Assembly: GCA_028290595.1 (NCBI GenBank)
Contig: JAQGJO010000379.1
Span: 1 to 5,100 of the forward strand
Length of the DNA stretch: 5,100 nucleotides
Reading direction: 5' to 3'
DNA from: Hyphomicrobiales bacterium
GTDB lineage: Bacteria > Pseudomonadota > Alphaproteobacteria > Rhizobiales > Beijerinckiaceae
The notes under the pieces are model-generated. The model worked only from the letters and a program-made list of their open reading frames with translations, made no database searches and was not told where the DNA came from. Shown here piece by piece: positions 1-5,100 of this stretch; position 1 is the first letter of the stretch, and each line of letters opens with the position of its first letter. The translations under genes and the position numbers were made by a program.

Positions 1-110
1 TCGGCGAAGTCTAGACCTTCAGCACGACAGATCAAAGGCGCTTGGGGCGACCTTGCCGTCTCCGTTGATTTGCGTCAGTCTGGTCGCAAAGCCGCAGATA
101 AGAGCGGCAC

Positions 111-117
111 AGGGAGG
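111..117 (+). promoter_or_regulatory. Strong Shine-Dalgarno site fixing the start of the solute-binding protein gene
   Basis: The heptamer AGGGAGG lies 7 bases before the ATG at 125, near-ideal spacing. It decides the start. The open frame continues upstream to a TTG at 53, but that start would put 24 mostly polar residues before the signal peptide and has no comparable ribosome binding site. The 110 bases before this site show no gene and no convincing -35/-10 pair. Confidence 0.8.
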
Positions 118-124
118 AATCGAC

Positions 125-1156
125 ATGGGCTTGCCGTGCTCAATTCGCGTCGCCATCGCTGCTGTCATCATGGCCTGCTGCGCGGCGTCCGCCCGTGCCG
201 CCGACAGTGCGCTCATCGCAGCCGCGAAAAAAGAAGGCCGTGTCGTCTGGTACACGACGCTCATCATCAACCAGTTCGCCCGTCCCGCCGCCGAGACCTT
301 CGAGAAGAAATACGGCATCAAGGTCGATTATGTCCGTGCCGATCCGACAGCCATTGCCTTGCGGCTGATCAACGAAGGTAAGGCCGGCCAGGTGCAGGCC
401 GATATTTTCGATGGCTTCGGCGTCTCGGCCCTGGTCAAGGACGGTTATGTCGAGAGCTGGCTGCCGGACACGATCAAGCGATATCCGCAGGAGCTCTACG
501 ATCCCAAAGGCTATTGGGTCGCCTCCAATCTTTATATTCTGACGCCGGCCTTCAACACTTCTCTCGTTGCCAAGGGCAGCGAACCAAAAACCTTCGCCGA
601 TCTCCTCGATCCGAAGTGGAAAGGCAAGATGGCGTGGAGTTCACGCGTTTCGGCGTCAAGTGCGCCGGGCTTTGTCGGTTCGGTCCTGACCGCGATGGGC
701 GAAGAGAAGGGTATGGACTATCTGAAGAAACTGGCCGGCCAAAACATTGCCAATATCGACGCTTCGGCACGCCAGATCGTTGATCAGGTGATCGCTGGCG
801 AATATGCGATTGCGCTGCAGACGTTCAATCATCACTCGGTCATCAGCGCCGCGCAGGGTGCGCCCTCCGCCTGGATCGCCATGGAGCCGGCGATGGCGAC
901 GCTCAACGTGGTGTCGCTGACGTCGAAAAGCCCGCACCCCAACGCCGGCAAGCTGTTTCTGGAATTCCTGATATCGGAAGACGGGCAGAAACTGTTCCGC
1001 GACGCCGACTACATGCCTTCCGATCCGGCCATTCCGCCGCGCGATCCGTCGCTGCGGCCCGACACCGGCAAGTTCAAGGCGAAATATTTCACGCCCGATG
1101 AACTCGACGCTGTGATGCCGCGCTGGGCCGAAATCTATCAGCGGCTGTTTCGTTAA
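125..1156 (+). CDS. Periplasmic extracellular solute-binding protein of an ABC transporter (iron/polyamine-like class)
   Basis: This 343-residue protein is a probable periplasmic binding protein that delivers a small ligand to an ABC importer. Residues 1-25 form a Sec signal peptide: Arg8, a hydrophobic core, then Ala-Arg-Ala before a predicted cut at 25/26. Cys18 and Cys19 sit in the hydrophobic core and resemble a weak lipobox, so a lipoprotein is possible but less likely. The mature part follows the family pattern: an EGRVVWYTT strand at 37-45, a KKYGIKVDYVRAD segment at 61-73, and the hallmark FADLLDPKWKGKMAW at 157-171. Length is normal for the family. It has no adjacent tyrosine pair of the kind FbpA-type proteins use to hold ferric iron, so iron is not supported as ligand. 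No permease or ATPase gene is next to it; downstream it meets a convergent gene. Class assignment is firm, ligand unknown. Confidence 0.88.
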   Translation: MGLPCSIRVAIAAVIMACCAASARAADSALIAAAKKEGRVVWYTTLIINQFARPAAETFEKKYGIKVDYVRADPTAIALRLINEGKAGQVQADIFDGFGVSALVKDGYVESWLPDTIKRYPQELYDPKGYWVASNLYILTPAFNTSLVAKGSEPKTFADLLDPKWKGKMAWSSRVSASSAPGFVGSVLTAMGEEKGMDYLKKLAGQNIANIDASARQIVDQVIAGEYAIALQTFNHHSVISAAQGAPSAWIAMEPAMATLNVVSLTSKSPHPNAGKLFLEFLISEDGQKLFRDADYMPSDPAIPPRDPSLRPDTGKFKAKYFTPDELDAVMPRWAEIYQRLFR

Positions 1157-1824
1157 GCGGGCAGCACGTCGCGGATCACTTCCTCAGTCGTGCGCACATC
1201 GCCGAAGCTCTGGTAGAACGATGTCAGGCCGGCGAGATGGTCTTCCGGATAGCGCGCCCCGTTGGCGTCGGAAACCATGATGACCTTGTAGTCGCGCATC
1301 ATCGCGTCGCGCGCGGCGCTCTCGCAGCACATATTGGTCGCAGTGCCGGTGACGACCAGGCTGTCGATGCCGCGGGCCTGCAACACCTCTTCGATGTTCG
1401 ATGCGCCGGCGATGAACGGGCTGAAGCGGCTCTTGTAAACGATCTCGTCGCCGGGCTCGATCTCAAGATCCTTATGAAACGCATGGCCGGGATGACCGGG
1501 AGAAAGCTGGTCGCGATGGTTCGCGCCTTTCTCCGGCGTGAAGAAATGGTCGTGATAGATCGACCAATGGCTCTTGCCGTCGGCGCCGGCGGTCATGCCG
1601 ACCCACATGACGAGGCCGCCCTGCGCGCGCAGATGGCGTGCGATGGCGTTGATGTTGGGGATCATGCCGACGACAGAGGCGATTTCGCCGACATAGAAAT
1701 TCTGCATGTCGATCACCAGCAAAGCGGTGCGCTTGGGCTCGAAGCGATCGTAGACCGTCAACCGGCCACGCTTGGCCATCACCCGGTCGATCACATACTG
1801 GGGAAAATCGTAAGGGGTTGTCAT
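1153..1824 (-). CDS. Cysteine hydrolase of the isochorismatase family (RutB / N-carbamoylsarcosine amidase-like)
   Basis: This 223-residue protein is a probable cytoplasmic hydrolase that attacks an amide, ureido or similar bond through a catalytic cysteine. The family triad can be placed: Asp39 in LLVIDMQN, Lys131 in IVYKSRFSPF, and Cys166 in TGTATNMCCESAARDA. The motif spacing and the TNxCxES context resemble ureidoacrylate amidohydrolase RutB and N-carbamoylsarcosine amidase more than nicotinamidase or true isochorismatase. No signal peptide is seen. Length is normal (about 200-230). The ATG at 1824 has only a poor Shine-Dalgarno (GGATGA, about 6 bases upstream), but the next upstream ATG is out of frame. 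The gene converges on the binding-protein gene, sharing four bases at the stop codons, and diverges from the Bug-type gene. Family is near certain. Substrate is unknown; a role in breaking down a compound taken up via the neighbouring binding proteins is inference from position. Confidence 0.92.
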   Translation of the reverse strand: MTTPYDFPQYVIDRVMAKRGRLTVYDRFEPKRTALLVIDMQNFYVGEIASVVGMIPNINAIARHLRAQGGLVMWVGMTAGADGKSHWSIYHDHFFTPEKGANHRDQLSPGHPGHAFHKDLEIEPGDEIVYKSRFSPFIAGASNIEEVLQARGIDSLVVTGTATNMCCESAARDAMMRDYKVIMVSDANGARYPEDHLAGLTSFYQSFGDVRTTEEVIRDVLPA

Positions 1825-1861
1825 CGCGCTTCATCCACTGTCGCTGGGGCAATTTCGGCGC

Positions 1862-1890
1862 ATATCGCTGTTTGCCAACAGCCGTGTCAA
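1862..1890 (-). promoter_or_regulatory. Candidate sigma-70-type promoter for the cysteine hydrolase gene
   Basis: Read on the minus strand, a perfect TTGACA (-35, bases 1890-1885) is followed after exactly 17 bases by CGATAT (-10, bases 1867-1862). The -35 is ideal; the -10 matches the consensus only at its last two bases. Transcription would start near 1855, leaving a leader of about 30 bases before the ATG at 1824. Position and orientation fit, but the weak -10 keeps confidence moderate. Confidence 0.42.
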
Positions 1891-1897
1891 TGGCTGT
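1867..1897. repeat. Nested inverted repeats over the hydrolase promoter, possible operator
   Basis: Three related arms occur: GCTGTT at 1867-1872, its complement AACAGC at 1877-1882, and GGCTGT at 1892-1897, which pairs with ACAGCC at 1878-1883. The middle arm can therefore pair with either side. The arms fall in the spacer and on the far side of the TTGACA box, where a repressor or activator would act. Each arm is only 6 bases, so chance remains possible. No regulator gene lies in the window. Confidence 0.35.
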
Positions 1898-1968
1898 GGG
1901 ACAGTGCCGGCAAAGGTGGGCAGAGCTTCAGGTCGAGTTTGCGGGCGTCATGATCTCGCGGGGGGCGC

Positions 1969-1995
1969 GCTTTTGCCCCGCAAAAGCATGCTTTT
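1969..1995. repeat. Mutually exclusive hairpin / 14-bp palindrome in the divergent spacer
   Basis: GCTTTTG at 1969-1975 and CAAAAGC at 1981-1987 form a perfect 7-bp stem around CCCCG. Bases 1982-1995 form a perfect 14-bp palindrome, AAAAGCATGCTTTT, which uses the same middle arm. A third option pairs GGGGC at 1962-1966 with GCCCC at 1975-1979. The element is about 90 bases before the Bug-type gene. The rest of the 257-base spacer (1825-2081) holds no convincing gene. The element could be a protein-binding site, a leader structure, or a remnant of a dispersed intergenic repeat. Confidence 0.5.
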
Positions 1996-2081
1996 CTTTC
2001 GTCTCGCGATCTTTAGAGTGCGCCCGGACGAAACGGGCCGCGCCGGACTTTAGTTCGTGCCGCCTATGAGGGAGAAGACGG

Positions 2082-3065
2082 ATGAACCGCCTATCAAGAC
2101 GCAGAATTCTGGCCGCCGCCGGCGCGACGGCGACAGCGGCGCTGGCCTTTCCGGGCTCGGGCCTGGCGCAACAGTTTCCAAGCCAGGACTTCCGTGTCAT
2201 CTGTGCCTTTCCGGCAGGCAGCGGCGCCGACGTTCTGGTGCGGTTCTTCGCCGAAGAATTGCGCAAAAAGGCAGGCCGTACGGTCATCGTCGAAAACAGG
2301 GTCGGCGCCGCGGGCAATATCGCTGCCGAGGCCACAGCACGCGCCAAGCCCGACGGCTATACGATCCACATTCATGCGGGCAATTCGACGGCGGCGAATT
2401 TTCATCTGTTCAAGAAGCCGCCTATTGATCCGTCGAAGGAACTGCAGGTTGCTGCGACCCTGAACCAGCAACCGTTCATGGTCATCGTCAACGCCGGCAG
2501 TCCGTACAAAAATCTCAAGGAACTGACGGAAGCCATGCTCAAGAAGGGCGACAAGGCGAGCTATGCCCAGTCGAACACCACCGGCAAGGTGATGGGCGAA
2601 CTCTACAAGGTCGCAACCGGCGTCAAGGCGGTCGAAATTCCCTATCGCACCGCCGCCGACAGCATCAACGATTTCACCACCGGCGCCGTCGATTACGGCA
2701 TGATGGACCCGCAATCGGCCATCGCCAATGCGATGGCCGGCCGCTGGCGCATGCTGGCCGTCAGCACGGAAAAGCGAATGAACGCCTTGCCCGATCTGCC
2801 GACGATGACGGAAGAAGGCGTGCCGGGCGTCGAACTGTTCGGCTGGTTCGCGGCCATGGTGCCGATCGCGACGCCGCGCCCCATCGTCGATCAGTTGAAC
2901 AAATGGTTCAACGAGATCGAAGCCACCGAGGAAACCAAGAAATTCCTCAATACCTACGGCGGCGATCCCTGGATCACCACGCCGGAGCAGGGCCAGGCGC
3001 AACTCGTCAAGGACCAGAAAGCCTGGGAAGGCTACGTCAAAGCCGCCAAAATCGATCCGCAATAA
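2082..3065 (+). CDS. Bug-family (TctC-type) tripartite tricarboxylate transporter substrate-binding protein
   Basis: This 327-residue protein is a periplasmic binding protein of the Bug/TctC family, whose known members bind carboxylates and related small compounds for TctAB-type carriers or for sensing. Residues 1-29 are the signal peptide. SRRRIL at 5-10 fits the twin-arginine pattern (Ser-Arg-Arg-x-hydrophobic-Leu), followed by an Ala-rich core and a likely cut after Gly-Leu-Ala at 29/30. The family blocks are in order: a ligand-loop motif FPAGSGAD at 43-50, VENRVGAAGN at 70-79, ARAKPDGYT at 86-94, and the LPDLPTMTEEGVPG segment followed by GWF at 236-256. Length is typical. The ATG is supported by GAGGGAG at 2068-2074, 7 bases upstream. 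No tctA or tctB gene is adjacent, which is common for Bug proteins. It diverges from the hydrolase gene and may share regulation with it. Ligand unknown. Confidence 0.93.
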   Translation: MNRLSRRRILAAAGATATAALAFPGSGLAQQFPSQDFRVICAFPAGSGADVLVRFFAEELRKKAGRTVIVENRVGAAGNIAAEATARAKPDGYTIHIHAGNSTAANFHLFKKPPIDPSKELQVAATLNQQPFMVIVNAGSPYKNLKELTEAMLKKGDKASYAQSNTTGKVMGELYKVATGVKAVEIPYRTAADSINDFTTGAVDYGMMDPQSAIANAMAGRWRMLAVSTEKRMNALPDLPTMTEEGVPGVELFGWFAAMVPIATPRPIVDQLNKWFNEIEATEETKKFLNTYGGDPWITTPEQGQAQLVKDQKAWEGYVKAAKIDPQ

Positions 3066-3083
3066 AGCGGAGCGATATCGGAG

Positions 3084-3121
3084 GATGCTCTAGTCTTTTA
3101 GTAGACTAGAGCATCATGCTC
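3084..3121. repeat. 13-bp-stem hairpin after the Bug-type gene, with an extra third arm
   Basis: The arm at 3084-3096 (starting GATGCTCTAGTC) is perfectly complementary to 3103-3115 (ending GACTAGAGCATC), with a 6-base loop. A further ATGCTC at 3116-3121 can pair with GAGCAT at 3109-3114, so two structures compete. The element starts 18 bases after the stop codon. It may end transcription of the upstream gene, but no T-run follows on either strand, so it is not a classical intrinsic terminator. A REP-like dispersed palindrome or an mRNA 3'-end stabiliser fits as well. Confidence 0.6.
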
Positions 3122-3146
3122 CTGACTCTTTCTGGCTCGACCAATC

Positions 3147-3192
3147 TTGCAACCGGCCCGGCGTCGCACGATATATCCGGTTGCAATTTGCA
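3147..3192. repeat. 10-bp perfect inverted repeat with 20-base spacer upstream of the ABC-2 operon
   Basis: TTGCAACCGG at 3147-3156 and CCGGTTGCAA at 3177-3186 are exact complements, their starts 30 bases apart (about three helical turns). A half-copy, TTGCA, follows at 3188-3192 and forms TGCAA-T-TTGCA with the right arm. The spacer contains the only AT-rich run nearby, ATATAT at 3171-3176; with TTGCAA at 3147 it makes a poor -35/-10 candidate with over-long spacing. The layout suits an operator for the downstream ABC genes, but could equally be an RNA stem in their leader. The remainder of 3066-3255 shows no credible gene. Confidence 0.5.
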
Positions 3193-3255
3193 GACTGATT
3201 CCGTTTCGCGGATTCGGCAAGGATTGGGTAAGTCAACGTCCGCGACAGGCAGCAC

Positions 3256-4197
3256 ATGCAATCGATTGTTTCCGTTTCCGGCCTCAGCAAGGTCTATGCG
3301 TCCGGATTTCATGCCCTCAATAATGTCGACCTCGAAATCCACCGCGGCGAAATCTTCGCGCTCCTCGGCCCCAATGGCGCCGGCAAGACGACCCTGATCG
3401 GCATTATCTGCGGGCTGGTGCAGCCGACCTCCGGCACGGTGGTGGCGGACGGCCACGATATCATCAGCGACTATCGTGGCGCGCGTTCGAAAATCGGCCT
3501 GGTTCCTCAGGAGCTGTCGACCGACATGTTCGAGACGGTGTGGAATACGGTGAGCTTCAGCCGCGGCCTGTTCGGTAAATCGCCGGCGCCGGCCCACATC
3601 GAAAAAGTGCTGCGCGATCTTTCCCTCTGGGACAAGAAGGACAACAAGATCGCCACCCTGTCGGGCGGCATGAAGCGCCGCGTGCTCATCGCCAAGGCGC
3701 TGTCGCATGAGCCCGACATTTTGTTTCTCGATGAACCGACGGCCGGCGTCGATGTCGAACTGCGCCGCGATATGTGGGAGATGATGCGGCAACTGCGCGA
3801 AACCGGCGTCACCATCATCCTCACCACCCATTATATCGAGGAAGCCGAAGAGATGGCCGATCGCATCGGCGTCATCAACAAGGGCGAGATCATTCTCGTC
3901 GAAGACAAAGTGAGCCTGCTGAAAAAGCTCGGCAAGGCGCAGTTGACGATCGATCTGAAAACACCGCTGGTTCATGTGCCGTCTGAATTGTCGGATATGC
4001 CTGTCGAGCTCTCGAACGGTGGCGCGGCTCTGGTCTATACGGTCAACGGTCAGGATGGCGGCAAGACTGGAGATCATGGCGATATCGCCGAATTGCTGCG
4101 CCGGCTTGCCTCTCTCGGCATTGATTTCAAGAATCTCGAAACGCGGCGCAGTTCGCTGGAAGATATTTTCATTGATCTGGTGAGGGCGAAGTCATGA
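3256..4197 (+). CDS. ABC-2 type transporter ATP-binding protein, YadG-like
   Basis: This 313-residue cytoplasmic ATPase powers the membrane protein encoded next to it. All catalytic motifs are present: Walker A GPNGAGKT at 38-45, Q-loop Gln85, signature LSGGM at 135-139, Walker B ILFLDEP at 155-161, D-loop around AGVD at 163-166, and switch His192. Segments such as [19 protein letters not shown] and TTHYIEEAE closely resemble E. coli YadG, as does the C-terminal tail of about 90 residues ending in an SSLEDIF-type motif. The ATG at 3256 is the only sensible start: an in-frame stop lies at 3229-3231. The Shine-Dalgarno is weak (ACAGG, 6 bases upstream). The stop overlaps the permease start (ATGA), implying translational coupling. 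Family features point to export rather than import, since no binding protein belongs to this unit. Cargo is unknown. Confidence 0.95.
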   Translation: MQSIVSVSGLSKVYASGFHALNNVDLEIHRGEIFALLGPNGAGKTTLIGIICGLVQPTSGTVVADGHDIISDYRGARSKIGLVPQELSTDMFETVWNTVSFSRGLFGKSPAPAHIEKVLRDLSLWDKKDNKIATLSGGMKRRVLIAKALSHEPDILFLDEPTAGVDVELRRDMWEMMRQLRETGVTIILTTHYIEEAEEMADRIGVINKGEIILVEDKVSLLKKLGKAQLTIDLKTPLVHVPSELSDMPVELSNGGAALVYTVNGQDGGKTGDHGDIAELLRRLASLGIDFKNLETRRSSLEDIFIDLVRAKS

Positions 4198-4955
4198 ACT
4201 TTCACGCCATCCGCTCGATCTATATTTTCGAACTCTCCCGCACATGGCGCACGCTGTTCCAGAGCATCGCCTCGCCGGTGCTTTCGACCTCGCTCTATTT
4301 TATCGTGTTCGGCTCGGCCATCGGTTCGCGCATGCAATCGATCGACGGCGTCAGCTATGGCGCCTATATCGTGCCGGGCCTCATTCTGCTGACCTTGCTG
4401 ACCGAGAGCATTTCCAACGCTTCCTTCGGCATCTACATGCCGAAATTCACCGGCGCCATCTATGAGGTGCTCTCGGCGCCGGTGTCGGTGCTGGAAGTCG
4501 TCATCGGCTATGTCGGCGCGGCGGCGACCAAGTCGGTCATTCTCGGCCTGATCATTCTCGTTACGGCGCGGCTGTTCGTGCCGTTTGAAATAGCCCATCC
4601 CTTCGTCATGATCGGCTTTCTGGTGCTGATCGCCGTCACCTTCAGCCTGTTCGGCTTTCTGCTGGGTCTGTGGGCCGACAGTTTCGAGAAACTGCAGATC
4701 GTGCCGATGATGGTGGTGACGCCGCTGACCTTTCTTGGCGGCTCGTTCTATTCGATCGACATGCTGCCGCCGCTCTGGCGCACGATCACGCTGTTCAACC
4801 CGGTCGTCTATCTGGTCAACGGGTTCCGCTGGGCGTTTTATGGCATTGCTGACGTCAATGTCGGCGTCAGCATTGCTATGACACTGGTTTTTATGCTCGT
4901 CTGTCTGGGCCTGATCTGGTGGATTTTCCGGACGGGGTACAAATTGCGGAGCTAG
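4194..4955 (+). CDS. ABC-2 type transporter permease, YadH-like
   Basis: This 253-residue inner-membrane protein is the partner of the preceding ATPase. About six membrane segments can be seen, near residues 23-45, 57-79, 101-128, 136-160, 168-188 and 222-246. The sequence LYFIVFG at 34-40, IVPGL at 59-63, the [11 protein letters not shown] block at 177-187 and [13 protein letters not shown] at 201-213 are hallmarks of the ABC-2 family and resemble E. coli YadH in order and length (about 256 residues). The start overlaps the ATPase stop by four bases, with GAGGG at 4182-4186 as ribosome binding site 7 bases upstream. Two copies of each subunit probably form the transporter. Related ABC-2 systems export lipids, polysaccharides or drugs; nothing here identifies the cargo. 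Confidence 0.94.
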   Translation: MNFHAIRSIYIFELSRTWRTLFQSIASPVLSTSLYFIVFGSAIGSRMQSIDGVSYGAYIVPGLILLTLLTESISNASFGIYMPKFTGAIYEVLSAPVSVLEVVIGYVGAAATKSVILGLIILVTARLFVPFEIAHPFVMIGFLVLIAVTFSLFGFLLGLWADSFEKLQIVPMMVVTPLTFLGGSFYSIDMLPPLWRTITLFNPVVYLVNGFRWAFYGIADVNVGVSIAMTLVFMLVCLGLIWWIFRTGYKLRS

Positions 4956-4963
4956 CGATTACG

Positions 4964-5100
4964 ATGAAACAGACAGGCCTAATTGCCATGCTGAGCGCCG
5001 GCCTGGTCGGCGCGGGCCTGTTGAGCATCACGCCGGCCGCGGCGACCGAATATTGCGATGTGCGAAAGACGCCGGACGGATTCGTCGCGCTTCGCACATC
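4964..5100 (+). CDS. Secreted protein, probable bacterial SH3-domain protein (3' end outside window)
   Basis: Only 45 codons are visible. Residues 1-27 form a Sec signal peptide: Lys2, a hydrophobic stretch, then Ala-Ala-Ala with a likely cut at 27/28. The mature start contains YCDVRKTPDGFVALRTS, which resembles the opening strand of small periplasmic SH3-like proteins, where a TPDGF-x-LR motif is typical. It begins 8 bases after the permease stop, so it is probably in the same transcript as the ABC-2 genes. The ribosome binding site is poor (GGAG at 4948-4951, 12 bases upstream), so the start is moderately sure; reading through from the permease may help translation. The domain call rests on a short segment and the full length is unknown. 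The gene may be a cell-envelope partner of the exporter or an unrelated co-transcribed gene. Confidence 0.7.
   Translation, partial: MKQTGLIAMLSAGLVGAGLLSITPAAATEYCDVRKTPDGFVALRT

Noticed and set aside
53..124. Extended TTG start for the first binding protein
   Set aside because: It would place 24 extra residues ahead of a normal signal peptide, while the ATG at 125 has a strong Shine-Dalgarno at ideal spacing.
1237..1953. A 238-codon open frame antisense to the hydrolase gene, running into the divergent spacer
   Set aside because: In register with the hydrolase codons and explained by codon bias; the hydrolase strand carries the clear catalytic triad.
1818..2069. An 83-codon frame in the divergent spacer
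   Set aside because: It lacks a ribosome binding site, has no domain, is rich in Cys, Arg and Ser as random frames are, and runs through the hairpin element.
2094..3062. A 322-codon open frame antisense to nearly the whole Bug-type gene
   Set aside because: It is in exact codon register with the real gene, where a stop appears only if the sense strand uses TTA, CTA or TCA, which are rare in such GC-rich genes. The protein is rich in Arg, Gly and His with no recognisable domain.
3084..3115. Calling the 13-bp hairpin an intrinsic terminator
   Set aside because: The stem is strong, but no T-run follows it on either strand, so it is listed as a repeat instead.
3116..3397. A 93-codon frame starting in the hairpin and running into the ATPase gene
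   Set aside because: No ribosome binding site precedes it, and most of its length is an out-of-frame reading of the ATPase gene.
3106..4077. A 323-codon open frame antisense to the ABC ATPase gene
   Set aside because: Same in-register codon-bias effect, opposite a gene with every ABC motif intact. The product shows no domain and the frame begins and ends without gene signals.
4891..5097. A 68-codon minus-strand frame opposite the end of the permease and the SH3-like gene
   Set aside because: It lies across two genes on the other strand, and no domain or ribosome binding site supports it.

Overview
The window looks like a piece of a GC-rich alphaproteobacterial chromosome, most likely of the order Hyphomicrobiales (Rhizobiales). 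This is an inference from strong G/C third-position bias, from the abundance of periplasmic solute-binding proteins (one ABC type, one Bug/TctC type), and from the protein styles; no marker gene fixes the taxon.

Layout. (1) 125-1156 (+) encodes a secreted extracellular solute-binding protein of the iron/polyamine-like ABC class, preceded by a strong ribosome binding site. (2) 1153-1824 (-) encodes a cysteine hydrolase of the isochorismatase family. It converges on gene 1, and the two stop codons share a palindromic TTAA. (3) 1825-2081 is a divergent spacer of 257 bases. It holds a TTGACA-type promoter candidate for the hydrolase, overlapped by nested inverted repeats, and a second pair of mutually exclusive hairpins nearer the downstream gene. 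(4) 2082-3065 (+) encodes a Bug-family (TctC) tripartite-tricarboxylate-type binding protein with a twin-arginine-like signal peptide. (5) 3066-3255 is a 190-base spacer with a 13-bp-stem hairpin just after the stop codon, then a 10-bp perfect inverted repeat with a 20-base gap. (6) 3256-4197 and 4194-4955 (+) encode the ATPase and permease of an ABC-2 type transporter resembling E. coli YadG/YadH, with ATGA stop/start overlap. (7) 4964-5100 (+, cut by the window edge) begins a secreted protein that looks like a small periplasmic bacterial-SH3 protein, only 8 bases after the permease.

How it may work together. The first half pairs two periplasmic binding proteins with a cytoplasmic amidohydrolase-type enzyme. 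That suggests capture of a small organic acid, amide or similar compound followed by hydrolysis, but neither binding protein has its membrane partners in the window, so the substrate cannot be named. The second half is a separate unit: an ABC-2 exporter, probably co-transcribed with an envelope SH3-like protein, with no evident link to the first half. All five complete genes look intact. I see no mobile element, RNA gene, CRISPR array or defence system. The least explained parts are the inverted repeats in the two spacers, several of which have an arm / complementary arm / arm layout.
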